Source: Trebouxia sp. TZW2008 (lineage: Eukaryota > Chlorophyta > Trebouxiophyceae > Trebouxiales > Trebouxiaceae). Taken from it: a stretch of DNA of 58,295 bases. This document shows positions 22,521-32,834 of the stretch, in pieces. Positions within the stretch are counted from its first letter, which is position 1; every line of letters starts with the position of its first letter. The position numbers and the translations under genes are program-made. The stretch covers positions 6,943 through 65,237 of the forward strand of contig BDIU01000017.1 of assembly GCA_002118135.1 (NCBI GenBank), given 5' to 3'. The notes beneath the pieces are model-generated. The model was not told the origin of the DNA. It searched no databases and saw only the letters and a list, made by a program, of their open reading frames with translations.

Positions 22521-22837
22521 AACCAGAAGAAAAGAAAAAAGATTCTGTTTATGAAAAAAAGCCTTTAGTTTATGAAAAAAACAAGAAGATCATTAGTTTA
22601 CAAAAAGTTTTTTAAAAAGGTTTTGTAATAAAAAACAACAAGAACCAAAATTAAAAAAAACCAACCGGATGATAACAAGAAAAGGAAAAAAACATTATAA
22701 AAAAAAAGCAGAAAAACGAGCAAAGACTGCAAAGCTTAAAAGTTTGTAAAAGCTTATAAGTTTCGTCTCCCTTGTCCCTTGTTTGTTAAAAGGTATAAAA
22801 CATTTTTCATAAAAAACATAGAAAGGTTTTTTTAAAT
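22521..22837. other. AT-rich leader region of cysA
   Basis: Repeat-free A-rich DNA with three TTTATGAAAAA-type words (22547, 22567, 22806 region) and GCAAAGCTTAAAAG. No ORF with a start codon longer than about 10 codons. A weak GAAAGG lies 11 bases before the cysA ATG. Confidence 0.5.
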
Positions 22838-23578
22838 ATGAGCATCTTAATAGAAGATCTTTCTAAAAGCTTTCAAACTTTTAAAGCATTAAATCATGTG
22901 AATTTAGAAATTAAAACAGGATCTCTTGTAGCACTTGTAGGACCATCTGGATCTGGAAAATCAACTCTTTTAAGAATGATTGCCGGATTAGATTTGCCTA
23001 ATTCTGGTAGGATTTGGCTTTCAGGAAAAAACGCTACTCTTTTGTCAATCCAGGAACGAGAGATTGGCTTTGTTTTTCAAAATTATGCTTTGTTTAAACA
23101 CATGACGGTTTATGAAAACATTGCTTTTGGACTTCACATACGTGCCAATCAAAAGATTGATTCTTTTGTAATATCAAACAGGGTGAAACAACTTTTACAA
23201 TTAATACAGTTAGAAAGTTTTTCAGATCGATACCCTACTCAACTTTCTGGAGGCCAACGACAAAGAGTAGCCTTGGCTCGCTCCCTAATAATTGAACCTA
23301 AAGTTTTATTATTAGATGAACCTTTTGGTGCTTTAGATGTTAAAGTACGAAAAGATTTACGCAATTGGTTACGTCACTTACATCAACAAGTTCCCGTAAC
23401 AACTGTTTTTGTTACTCACGATCACCAAGAAGCTATGGAGGTTGCTAATGAGGTTGTAGTTTTTCAAAAGGGTTGTGTTGAACAGATAGGAAAACCGCAA
23501 GATGTTTATGATAATTCAAAAAAAGGCTTTCTCCTCAACTTACAGGAGTTAAATGAACGTTTACAAAAAGAGTTTTAA
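22838..23578 (+). CDS. cysA: Sulfate transport system ATP-binding protein
   Basis: CysA is the ABC-ATPase that powers sulfate import across the inner chloroplast envelope with the permeases CysT/CysW. The 246-residue product has Walker [10 protein letters not shown] (about 35-43), the Q-loop phrase [22 protein letters not shown], the ABC signature [15 protein letters not shown] (about 135-149), Walker [13 protein letters not shown] (about 156-167) and the switch histidine in THDHQEAM (about 193-200). It ends soon after the ATPase domain. The C-terminal regulatory domain of longer bacterial and some plastid CysA proteins is missing, as I recall for Chlorella-type cysA. cysT is not in the window. 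The gene has no repeats inside and is AT-rich like its island. Confidence 0.95.
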   Translation: MSILIEDLSKSFQTFKALNHVNLEIKTGSLVALVGPSGSGKSTLLRMIAGLDLPNSGRIWLSGKNATLLSIQEREIGFVFQNYALFKHMTVYENIAFGLHIRANQKIDSFVISNRVKQLLQLIQLESFSDRYPTQLSGGQRQRVALARSLIIEPKVLLLDEPFGALDVKVRKDLRNWLRHLHQQVPVTTVFVTHDHQEAMEVANEVVVFQKGCVEQIGKPQDVYDNSKKGFLLNLQELNERLQKEF

Positions 23579-23880
23579 ACAATCTGTGGCTCTCCCTTTT
23601 CCTCATTGTAAAAGAGGAAATAAAAGTTTGTGCACAACAAGAATTTAGGCTGCTTTGAGCTTATGAAAAACTTTTCATAAAAAGGAGTTTTCTAGTTATT
23701 GTTTCTATTGGCTTTCCAGTATCTTTTCTTTTACCAAACAAGGGATACGAAAGCTTTTGGTTGCTTGTTTTTTTAAAAACCACGTGGTTTTATTTTTTTT
23801 TTTTTCGTTGGTGCGAAAGAAACGGTTAACCGAAAGGTTAAACCAAATAATTAATCGAAAGGGTGACGTAAATCAAATGG
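23579..23880. other. Spacer after cysA
   Basis: Repeat-free AT-rich DNA. A diverged member of the hairpin element family (CCTCATTGTA inside CCTTTT...AAAGAGG) lies at 23595-23617, about 20 bases after the cysA stop, and CTTATGAAAAA-CTTTTCATAA occurs at 23660-23680. Either could act as the 3' stem-loop. No gene. Confidence 0.5.
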
Positions 23881-25720
23881 TTCCCCTATACCCCGAAAAG
23901 ATACTACCCCGAAGGGGTACTAGACTTTACCCCGAATCTTTTCCCGGACACTACCCCGAATCTTTTCCCGGATACTACCCCGAAAAGATACTACCCCTAT
24001 ACCCCGAAAAGATAACCCGAAACTTTTCGGGGTACCGGATACTACCCCGTATCTTTTCGGGGTACCGGATACTACCCCGAATCTTTTCCCGGATACTACC
24101 CCGAAAAGATACTACCCCTATACCCCTTCGGGGTTCGGGGAGTATCCCTTCCGGATACTACCCCGAAAAGATAACCCGAAGCTTTTCGGGGTACTAGGCT
24201 TTACCCCTATACCCCTATACCCCTATACCCCTATACCCCGGAGGGGTACCGGGAGAAGCTCTTCGTATCCCTTCGAGAAGCTTCTCGTATCCCTTCGTAC
24301 TAGACTTTACCCCTATACCCCTATACCCCTATACCCCTATACCCCGGAGGGGTACCGGGAGAAGCTCTTCGTATCCCTTCGAGAAGCTTTTCCGGGAGAA
24401 GCTCTTCGTATCCCTTCGAGAATCCCTTCCGGGAGACTTTTCTCGTATCCCTTCGTATAGAAGTAGTATCTTTTCGGGGTAAAGTCTAGTACCTCTTCGG
24501 GGTAGTATCTTTTCGGGGTAGTATCCGGAATCCTTTTTACGGTAAAAGCTTCGGAAAGTCTAGTACGAAGGGATACGAGAAAAGTCTCCCGGTACGAAGG
24601 GATACGAGAAAAGTCTCCCGGTACCCCTCCGGGGTATAGGGGTATAGGGGTATAGGGGTATAGGGGTAGTATCCGGTAAAAGATTCGGGGTAGTATCCCG
24701 AAAAGATACGGGGTAGTATCCGGTACCCCGAAAAGCTTCTCCCCTTTGGTGTATAGGGGTAGTATCCGGGAAAATATTCGGGGTAAAGTCTAGTACCCCT
24801 TCGGGGTAGTATCCGGTACCCCTTCGGGGTAGTATCCGGTACCCCTTCGGGGTAGTATCCGGTACCCCTTCGGGGTAGTATCCCTTCGGGGTACGGGGAG
24901 AAAAGGATTCGTACCCCGAAAAGATACGAGAAGCTCTTCGTATCCCTTCGAGAATCCCTTCCGGGAGACTTTTCTCGTATCCCGAAAAGAAAGTAGACTT
25001 TTTTCGTCTCCCGAAAAGAAAGTAGACTTTCTTCGTCTCCCGAAAAGAAAGTAGGCTTTCTTCGTCTCCCGAAAAGAAAGTAGACTTTCTTCGTCTCCCG
25101 AAAAGATACGAGAAAAGTCTACTTTCCCGAAAAGAAAGTAGACTTTCTTCGTCTCCCGAAAAGAAAGTAGACTTTCTTCGTCTCCCGAAAAGATACGAGA
25201 AGCTCTTCGTATCCCTTCGTATGGGGAGAAAAGGATTCGTCTCCCGAAAAGATACGAGAAGCTCTTCGTATCCTTTAGTAAAGGGAGAAGCTCTTCGTAT
25301 CCCTTAAGACTACCCCGTATCTTTTCGGGGGGTAAAAAGGAAAAGGGATAATCCCCCGAATCTTTTCCTGGATAATCCCCCGAATCTTTTACCGGATAAT
25401 CCCCCGAATCTTTTACCGGATAATCCCCCGTATCTTGTCGGGGGGTAAAAAGGATTCGTATCCCTTAGGAGAGTTTTTTCGTATCCCTTAGAATCCTAAA
25501 GGATTCGTATCCCTTAGGAGAGTTTTTTCGTATCCCTTTGGAGACTCTTTTCCGGGAGAAAACTCTCTTAAGGGATACGTACGGGGAGAAAAGGATTTGG
25601 GGAGAATCTTTTCTCCGAAAAGGATTCGGGGAGAATCTTTTCTCCGAAAAGGATTCGGGGAGAACCTTTTCTCCGAAAAGGATTCCGGGAAAATCTTTTC
25701 CGGATAAGAAGCTTGTTATA
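23881..25720. repeat. Repeat tract 9 with 29-bp units
   Basis: Palindromic mosaic. Tandem CCCCTATA arrays lie at 24200-24235 and 24310-24345. A 29-bp unit CCCGAAAAGAAAGTAGACTT plus a TCGTCTC tail is repeated with slight variation at 24981, 25010, 25039 and 25068. The right end (25590-25700) repeats GGATTCGGGGAGAATCTTTT units. No gene. Confidence 0.92.
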
Positions 25721-26035
25721 ACAACCTTTTGGTTCTTCTCATAAACTCTCATAAACTTAATATCTTCTCGTCTCTTGTCTGCTCTCCTCGTACCTTTTCT
25801 GCTCTCCTCGTACCTTTTCTGCTCTCCTCGTATCTTTTCCTATCTTTTCCTCTTTTTTCTTTTTGGGTGTGCAAAACACTTTTATTTAATAAAGACTACA
25901 CCTGTTTTTAATAAACAATTTATCGGCTGAGCCTGGTTTTAAATAGGCCTGGTATCTTTAAAAAAAAAAAAAAAAGGTGTAGTTTAAACAACAACAAAGC
26001 TTTTTTTACTCTTTTGATTTATAAAAGCCTTACTT
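25721..26035. other. Left part of the 25.7-27.9 kb island
   Basis: Three copies of CTGCTCTCCTCGTACCTTTT-type 20-bp units (25779-25840), T-rich and A-rich runs (a 15-base A run near 25960), and no ORF with a convincing product. Confidence 0.55.
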
Positions 26036-26270
26036 GTCGTATCCCTTGTTATGGTCCTTTAAACCTTACCAACCATTAAGCTTTCACCGATTTTACGTGT
26101 TTAAAGGACGATCGCAAAAGCTTAAAGGTTTTGTTAACTGGTAAAAGACAAAGCTCATCAAGAAGGGATACGACCTGTGTTTTGAAAAAGTTTACTCTTC
26201 ACAGTTATAAACAACTCTACAACAAAGGGATACGGGATAGAAAGTTTTGTATCCCGTATCCCTTTGTTGT
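26036..26270 (+). ncRNA. Candidate structured RNA with possible pseudoknot
   Basis: A closing stem of 12 bp (26036-26047 with 26164-26175) encloses an 11-bp stem GTCCTTTAAAC/GTTTAAAGGAC (26054-26064 with 26099-26109). The loop of the latter, TTAAGCTTT (26076-26084), is complementary over 9 bases to AAAGCTTAA downstream of it (26117-26125), which would form a pseudoknot. A perfect 21-bp hairpin with a T-run follows. No ORF fits. The closing stem uses the genome-wide word GTATCCCTT, so part of the pairing may reflect repeat content, and AAGCTT is self-complementary. No known RNA family is recognised. Confidence 0.28.
26219..26270 (+). terminator. 21-bp perfect hairpin with T-run
   Basis: Arms 26219-26239 and 26250-26270 are exact reverse complements of 21 bases around a 10-base loop. 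TGTTTTTTAA follows on the + strand. It has the form of an intrinsic terminator for whatever is transcribed from 26036-26218. Confidence 0.6.
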
Positions 26271-26749
26271 TGTTTTTTAAATCTTCAAAAAGACAACAAG
26301 GCTTTGTCTACAAATGGGCTTCTTATTTGATATTTCCAAAAAGAGCTTTTGATAAATAAAAAAGGATTATAAACAGCCCTTTTAAAAGCTTTACTCGTTT
26401 ACTCTCCGACAAATAAAAAAGACAAACAAAAAATGTCTACAACTACTCTTCTTATGGTAAAATTAGAAATGAAGCTTGTTTAAAAAAGCTTGTTTCTTTT
26501 ATCTTTCTTCTCCCTCTTCTCTCTCTTCTCTTTCTTCTCTCTTTTATAAGATGTGACGTAAGGGATTAATTGTGACGTAAGGGATTAATTGTGAATTTGT
26601 ATCTCTTCAAAGTTTTTAAAGTTTTCATAAACTAAGCTTTTTCTTTTTATTTATTTCTAAAGTGTTTTGTTTGTCCTCAAAAAGAAAAGAGAGGAACAAA
26701 TAGGAAAAGACTTGAAGTCTAAACCTTTTATTTAGTACGTATCCCTCCT
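26271..26749. other. AT-rich spacer with 19-bp direct repeat
   Basis: Repeat-free AT-rich DNA. TGTGACGTAAGGGATTAAT occurs twice head to tail (26552-26570, 26571-26589) just after a CT-rich run (26505-26545) and a TTTTATAAG. TTTTCATAAACTAAG is at 26623-26637. It may hold the promoter of the downstream 59-codon ORF. Confidence 0.5.
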
Positions 26750-26929
26750 TTGGTTTTTTCAGGTTTAATAAACCCAATCGAAGACACCCAAAATGTAGAA
26801 ACTTACGCTAAAGTTGGAGTGGGTGCTGCAGTTGTTATCCATGCAGTTCTAAAATACAGAGATAAAGCACAATCGGCAAAAAATGTTATTTATAATTTTT
26901 TAAACAACGGCTCTGCCCAAGCTCCATAA
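26750..26929 (+). CDS. Unassigned small ORF (59 codons, non-ATG start)
   Basis: The frame is open from about 26732 and reads as ordinary plastid coding sequence. It ends at TAA 26927-26929, and a perfect 16-bp hairpin begins at the stop codon. There is no in-frame ATG; TTG at 26750 is the best start offered, so the true start or an upstream exon is unknown. The product has an acidic start (NPIEDTQNVETYAK), one hydrophobic segment (VGVGAAVVIHAVL) and a polar tail ending NNGSAQAP. It resembles none of the small photosystem, cytochrome b6f or ribosomal proteins I know. It could be a lineage-specific small membrane protein or the 3' remnant of a gene. The 3' hairpin and the codon pattern are the main support. 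Confidence 0.38.
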   Translation: MVFSGLINPIEDTQNVETYAKVGVGAAVVIHAVLKYRDKAQSAKNVIYNFLNNGSAQAP

Positions 26930-26975
26930 AAGCCTTTTTAAATTTAGAAAAACCTTTAGATTTAAAAAGGCTTTT
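26928..26975. terminator. 16-bp hairpin at the end of the 59-codon ORF
   Basis: AAAAGCCTTTTTAAAT (26928-26943) and ATTTAAAAAGGCTTTT (26960-26975) are exact reverse complements with a 16-base loop. The hairpin overlaps the stop codon of the + strand ORF and could serve as a terminator for that ORF or, in reverse, for the convergent psbA-like frame. Confidence 0.65.
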
Positions 26976-27043
26976 AAAGAGATTTGCTTCGCGTATCTTT
27001 TTATCTTTTTATCTTTTTATCTTCTTATCTTTTCGAAAAAAGA

Positions 27044-27096
27044 TTCTTTTAAAAAAAAGAAAAAAAGAGGTTGCTCTTTTTTCTTTTTTTAATTTC
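27044..27096. terminator. A/T hairpin next to the psbA-like stop
   Basis: On the minus strand the psbA-like stop is followed after four bases by a long A-rich arm ending AGAAAAAAGAG, a short loop CAAC, and the complementary CTCTTTTTTTCTTTTTTTTAA. Pairing is near perfect except for a one-base length difference. It looks like a plastid 3' stem-loop, though low-complexity pairing by chance is possible. Confidence 0.45.
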
Positions 27097-27270
27097 TTAA
27101 AAAAGAAAACCTACAGCAGTAGCAGCTGCAACTGGTGCATAGTAGGGGACAGCAATCCAAGTACGCATACCTAAACGGGAAGAGAGTTCCCATTCACGAA
27201 CCATGTAGCAACATAGACCTAAAAGAAATAACATACAACTAATTGGTAAAAACCGCCGTTGTCTAATCAC
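27097..27270 (-). pseudogene. psbA (D1) internal fragment, degraded
   Basis: Minus-strand translation contains [29 protein letters not shown], which is the helix C to D region of the photosystem II D1 protein (around D1 residues 120-155). Single-base changes alter at least five strictly conserved positions (G to V before REWEL, F to S, P to T after GMR, A to P, S to Y). The frame then departs from D1 and stops after GFLF. The flanking D1 sequence is absent on both sides. An ATG at 27234 gives 45 codons, a GTG at 27270 gives 57, and the frame stays open further upstream. A relic of a partial psbA copy is the best reading. A separate short gene cannot be excluded because a 3' stem-loop follows at once. 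Confidence 0.6.
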
Positions 27271-27940
27271 TCGTTTAAAAATGCTGCACCAAAAAAGGTG
27301 TAAACTTAAAAAAATAAGCTGCCTTCCATCTCTTGTTTTTTTATACTTGCAAAAAAAAAAAAGAGATATTATAATAAAACAACCCCATTACTCTATAATA
27401 TTAAAAAAATAATCGTGTCAGAACTTTAAAGTAGCAGCATTATATGTTTTTTATGTTTAGATAGAGTAAATGGGCCTATATATATTTGTTTTCACCTGTC
27501 TTTTTAATTATTTTAACTAATTATTTTAAAGAAATAAAGACTTCTTGGTATCCCTTTATTTGCAGTTGTTTTTAAAGAAGCTTAAAAAAAGCTTTTTGTC
27601 TCATTTTTTGAAGGGATAGTAAGCATTTTTGACTAAAAGCTTGAAGATTTAAATCCTTAACCACTCCTTATCTTTTTATCTTTTTATCTTTTTATCTTTT
27701 TATCTTTTGCACCCTTTACCCCCCCTTACACACAATAGTATCGTATAATTAAAAGGGGAATCTTTTTAGAATAAAATTAAAGAGATTGTTTTCTGCCCTC
27801 TTTAAAAAAAAAAGAGTTTTTTTTTTGCTCTCTTTATGGTTTCTTTTTGGTTTTTTCTTCTTGTTCTTTTTCTTGGTTTTTTTTTACTTCCTGTTGGAAA
27901 AAAGCGTCTCTCTTTTACTTTTTACCCCGAAAAGACCTTA
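27271..27940. other. Right part of the island
   Basis: AT-rich DNA with two TATAAT-like strings on either strand (27370-27405), a run of five ATCTTTTT units (27667-27708) and TATA-rich DNA at 27475-27490. The last 150 bases are T-rich and pass into diverged repeat words. No gene recognised. Confidence 0.5.
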
Positions 27941-30900
27941 CCCCAGAGCCGGGAAAGAAAAAAAACATACCCCGAAAAACCTTTCCCTTATACCCGAAAA
28001 AACCTTTCCCCTATACCCCTATACCCCGAAGGGGTACCGGATACTACCCCTATACCCCGAAGGGGTACCGGATACTACCCCTATACCCCTTCGGGGTACG
28101 GGGTACCGGATACTACCCGGGAAAACCTTTCCCCTATACCCCTAAGGGATCTTACCCCTATACTCCGAAGGGATACGAAGAGCTTCTCCCGGTACGAAGG
28201 GATACGAGAAAAGTCTCCCGGTACCTCCGGGGTATAGGGGTATAGGGGTAGTATCCGGTACCCCTTCGGGGTATAGGGGTACGGGGAGACTTTTCTCGTA
28301 TCCCTTCGTACTAGACTTTACCCCGTCTCTTTTCGGGGGGTAAAAAGGAAAGGGGATACTACCCCTATACCCCGAAGAAGTACTAGACTTTACCACTATA
28401 CGAAGGGATACGAGAAAAGTCTCCCGGTACCCGGAAGAGCTTCTCCCGGTACCCCTCCGGGGTATAGGGGTATAGGGGTATACGGGTACGGGGAGAAGCT
28501 CTTCGTATCCCTTCGTACTAGACTTTACCCCTATACGAAGGGATACGATAAGCTTCTCGAAGGGATACGAAGAGCTTCTCGAAGGGATACGAGAAGCTCT
28601 TCGTATCCCTTCGTACCGGATACTACCCCGAAGGGGTACTGGATATTACCCCGAAAAGACTTTACCCCGAAAAGATACTACCCCTATACGAAGGTATACG
28701 AGAAAAGTCTCGTCTCCCTTCGAGAAGCTCTTCGTATCCCTTCGAGAAGCTCTTCGTATCCCTTCGAGAAGCTTCTCCGGGTACTGGATACTACCCCTAT
28801 ACCCCTATACCCCTATACCCCTATACCCCGGAGGGGTACCGGGTACCGGGAGAAGCTTCTCGTATCCCTTCGTACGGGGAGAAGCTTTTCGTATCCCTTC
28901 GAGAAGCTCTTCGTATCCCTTCGAGACTTTTCTCCGGATACTACCCCGAATCTTTTACCGGATACTACCCCGAAAAGATAACCCGAAGCTTGTACCCCGA
29001 AGGGGTAAAGGGGTACTAGACTTTCCGAAACTTTTACCGTAAAGGATTCCGGATACTACCCCGAATCTTTTACCGGATACTACCCCTATACCCCTATACC
29101 CCTATACCCCGGAGGGGTACCGGGAGAAGCTCTTCGTATCCCTTCGTACCGGGAGACTTTTCTCGTATCCCTTCGTACTAGACTTTACCCCGAAAAGATA
29201 CTACCCCTATACGAAGGGATACGAGAAGCTTCTTGTCTCCCGAAAAGATACGAGAAGCTCTTCGTATCCCTTCGTACTAGACTTTACCCCTATACCCCAA
29301 AGGGATACTACCCCGAATCTTTTACCGGATACTACCCCTATACCCCTATACCCCTATACCCCTATACCCCTATACCCCGGAGGGGTACCGGGAGAAGCTC
29401 TTCGTATCCCTTCGTACCGGGAGACTTTTCTCGTATCCCTTCGTACTAGACTTTACCCCTATACGAAGGGATACGAGAAAAGTCTCGTCTCCCTTCGAGA
29501 AGCTCTTCGTATCCCTTCGAGACTTTTCTCCGGATACTACCCCTATACCCCGAAGGGGTACTAGACTTTACCCCGAAGGGATACTACCCCGAATCTTTTA
29601 CCGGATACTACCCCTATACCCCTATACCCCTATACCCCGGAGGGGTACCGGGTATAGGGGTACCGGGTACCGGGAGAAGCTTCTCGTATCCCTTCGTACT
29701 AGACTTTACCCCTATACGAAGGGATACGAGAAGCTCTTCCGGGAGAAAAGGATTCGTATCCCTTAGGAGACTTTCTTCGTCTCCCTTCGTATGGGGAGAA
29801 GCTCTTCCGGGTATAAGGTACCGGGTATGGGGAGAAAAGGATTCGTATCCCTTCGTATGGGAAGAAAAGGATTCGTATCCCTTCGAGACTTTTCTCGTAT
29901 CCCGAAAAGATACGAGAAGCTCTTCGTCTCCCAAGGGATACGTACTAGACTTTCCGAAGCTTCTACCGAAAAGGATTCCGGGAGACTTTTTTCGTATCCC
30001 TTAAAAGAAGCTTTTACCGAAAAGGATTCTTTTACAATGAGATGATAGAATTTTCTCGTATCTTGTATCTTTTCGGGATACGTACGGGTAGAAAAGGATT
30101 CGTATCCCTTAGGAAACCTTTCTCGTATCCCGAAAAGATACGAGAAGCTTGTACCCCTATACCCCGAAAGGATACTACCCCGAAAAGATAACCCGAAGCT
30201 TGTAGCCCTATACCTTGAAAGGATACTACCCCTTACCGTATCCCTTACCGAAGCTCTTCCGGGTAAAGGGGGGTATCCCTTCCGGATACTACCCCGAACC
30301 TTTTACCGGATACTACCCCTTCGGGGAAAGGCTAGTACGAAGGGATACGAAGAGCTTCTCGTATCCCGAAAAGATACGAGAAGCTCTTCGTATCCCTTCG
30401 TACCGGGAGAAGCTTATCGTATCCCTTCGTATAGGGGTAGTATCTTTTCGGGGTAGTATCCCGAAAAGAAAGTAGACTTTTTTCGTATCCCGTATCTTTT
30501 CGGGAAAGTAGACTTTTTTCGTATCCTGTATCTTTTCGGGAAAGTAGATTTTCTTCGTATCCTGTATCTTTTCGGGAAAGTAGACTTTTTTCCGGGTAAA
30601 GCCTGTACAAGGGATACGAAGAAAGTATCCTAAGGGATACGAATCCTTTTTACCCCCCGAAAAGATACGGGGTAGTATCCGGTAAAAGATTCAAGGTAGT
30701 ATCCGGTAAAAGATTCGGGGTAGTATCCGGAATCCTTTACGGTAAAAGCTTCGGAAAGTCTAGTACCCCGAAAAGATACTACCCCTTCGGGGTACAAGCT
30801 TCGGGTTATCTTTTCGGGGTAGTATCCGGTAAAAGATTCGGGGTAGTATCCGGTACCCCGAAAAGCTTCTCCCCGGAGGGGTATAGGGGTATAGGGGTAG

Positions 30901-31390
30901 TATCCGGTACCCCGAAAAGCTTCTCCCCGGAGGGGTATAGGGGTATAGGGGTAGTATCCGGTAAAAGATTCGGGGTAGTATCCGGTAAAAGATTCGGGGT
31001 ATAGGGGTAAAGTCTTTTTGGGGTAGTATCCGGAAGAGCTTCTCCCTTTACTAAGGGATACGAAGAAAGTCTCGTATCTTTTCGGGATACGAGAAAAGTC
31101 TCGAAGGGATACGAATCCTTTACGGTAAAAGCTTCGGAAAGTCTAGTACCCCTTTACCCCTTCGGGGTACAAGCTTCGGGTTATCTTTTCGGGGTAGTAT
31201 CCGGAAGGGATACCCCCCGAAAAGCTTCGGTAAGGGGTAGTATCCCTTCGGGGTAGTATCCGGAAGGGATACCCCCCGAAAAGCTTCGGTAAGGGGTAGT
31301 ATCTTTTCGGGGTAGTATCCGGTACCCCGAAAAGCTTCTCCCCGGAGGGGTATAGGGGTAGTATCCCTTCGGGGTATAGGGGACAGGCCA
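27941..31390. repeat. Repeat tract 10
   Basis: The longest uninterrupted spacer tract before the rpoC2 side, about 3.4 kb. It has CCCCTATA tandem arrays of four to five units at 28795-28830, 29095-29115 and 29335-29375, each followed by CCCCGGAGGGGTACCGGGAG and GAAGCTCTTCGTATCCC. This composite module recurs at least four times (28800, 29100, 29340, 29620). ACAATGAGAT is at 30034-30043. The right end has two near-identical units of GGTACCCCGAAAAGCTTC plus GGAGGGGTATAGGGG (30850-30960). No gene. Confidence 0.92.
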
Positions 31391-31592
31391 GATTGGGAAA
31401 AAACCATATTTTTTTTTAGAAACGAACGAAACAACAAGCGCCAATAGCAACAGTTTTAAGTTTTTCTATTTCTTTTTATTGCACTCACAATATTTAGTAA
31501 ATAGGGTAAAGATTTCTTGGTAAAAGATTAAAAACTGGTGAGAACGCGCAATTGGTTAGTCATAGCTTTTTTATCGTTTCCATTGGCGCTTG
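31391..31592. other. Repeat-free spacer downstream of the 54-codon ORF
   Basis: AT-rich DNA without known gene. An imperfect inverted repeat built on GCGCCAAT and ATTGCGCG lies about 31540-31592, just past the stop of the minus-strand ORF. On the + strand a GTG frame at 31538 is open for 48 codons across the ORF, probably by chance. Confidence 0.4.
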
Positions 31593-31757
31593 TTATTTGG
31601 TTTGTTTCGAGAAAAGAAATGAGGTTTTTCTCTCAATTTTTGCCTCTTTCGCATAATACGTTTTGTCCAACCCATAACTTGTAGTGACGTCGGCTTGTAT
31701 TAATTTCTCCTTTACCACGAAAAAGAGTACAAAGGTAATAAGAAAGGAAAATAACAT
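31593..31757 (-). CDS. Unassigned small membrane ORF (54 codons)
   Basis: An ATG-started, uninterrupted 54-codon frame. The first 15 residues are strongly hydrophobic (MLFSFLITFVLFFVV). A charged, soluble tail follows with QADVTTSYGLDKTYYAKEAK and a basic end. The shape is that of a single-pass protein with its N-terminus in the membrane, or of an uncleaved signal. It matches none of the small psb, psa, pet or ycf proteins I know. No Shine-Dalgarno is visible; TTTTTATAAAAATAGG upstream might hold a -10 box. The island around it (31391-31830) has no other gene and is bounded by repeat tracts, which favours a retained function. The short length keeps confidence low. Confidence 0.35.
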   Translation of the reverse strand: MLFSFLITFVLFFVVKEKLIQADVTTSYGLDKTYYAKEAKIERKTSFLFSKQTK

Positions 31758-31830
31758 TTGTTCTGCATACTTTGTCGTAATAGTTTTTTTAACCTATTTT
31801 TATAAAAAGTTAGAACTAAAGTGTTTTTTC

Positions 31831-32390
31831 GGGGTATGGCCCCGAAAAGATACGAGAATGTTTTCCCCAAAAAGCCTTTCCCGTATCTTTTCGGGATACT
31901 CCCTCTATTTCCCTGAGAAGATTCTTCCGAAAAACTATTAGTAGAAGATTCTCCCGGTAAAAAAGAAAAAGACGGGAAATATAAAAAGACGTACAAATCG
32001 AATGAGGTTGTAATCCTTTTAGGATACGAAAAGATTCGGGTTATCTTTTCGGGGTAAAGTCTAGTACCCCGAAGGGATACTACCCCGAAAAGATACGGGG
32101 TACAAGCTTCGGGTTATCCTTTCGGGGTAGTATCCGGTACCCCGAAAAGATACGGGGTAGTATCCCGAAAAGATACGGGGTAAAGTCTAGTACCCCTTCG
32201 GGGTATAGGGGTAAAGTCTAGTACCCCGAAGGGATACTACCCCGAAAAGATACGGGGTACAAGCTTCGGGTTATCTTTTCGGGGTATAGGGAGAAGCTCT
32301 TCGTATCCCTTGGTAGTATCTTTTCGGGGTACTAGACTTTCCGAAGCTTGTACCCCGTATCTTTTCGGGATACTATTCCGAACCTTTTAA
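31831..32390. repeat. Repeat tract 11
   Basis: Palindromic mosaic, diverged to about 32030 and then dense. A block CTAGTACCCCGAAGGGATAC plus TACCCCGAAAAGATACGGGG with ACAAGCTTCGGGTTATC occurs at 32060-32130 and 32220-32290. No gene. Confidence 0.88.
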
Positions 32391-32834
32391 CAGAAAAAAA
32401 CAACAAAAAAAATAAAAAAACTTAAAAACAAGGGGGGGGGGTAAAAAAAGCTTTACCAAAACTAAAACTGTTAGAAAAAAGTAAAGGTTGTAAATCTTTT
32501 TGTATATATCCTTTTTTTTATCAAACAGTAGAGAGCAAATAGTAGAAAAATCTAAAAAAAAATGTTATTAAAAAGAAAACACTTTTTTATGTCCCAAGAA
32601 AGGGTCTGGAAAAACACAATGATTTGCAATTTTCGTACCTTTTCTCATTTGAAGGTAACCCAAAAAAGATACTGAGAGGGCCTTTTTATTTGACAAAGCC
32701 GCAAACAATATTTCACCAAAGGGGTATTAACAAGTCTTCCCTACTCAAAGAAAGGGGTACACTCTTTACAATCTTTACAATCTTTTATATAGTTTGTGTT
32801 TTGAAAAACAATAATAGAGCCAGAAAACAAAAAC
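32391..32834. other. AT-rich spacer downstream of psaB
   Basis: Repeat-free AT-rich DNA with a ten-base G run (32432-32441). A small + strand frame (32624-32854) overlaps the psaB end and has no recognisable product. CTTTACAATCTTTACAATCTTTT (32763-32785) is a short direct repeat. No clear hairpin follows the psaB stop. Confidence 0.5.

Noticed and set aside
31538..31684. + strand 48-codon hydrophobic frame opposite the 54-codon ORF
   Set aside because: It starts only with GTG or CTG, lies antisense to a frame with ATG and better coding character, and has no family match.
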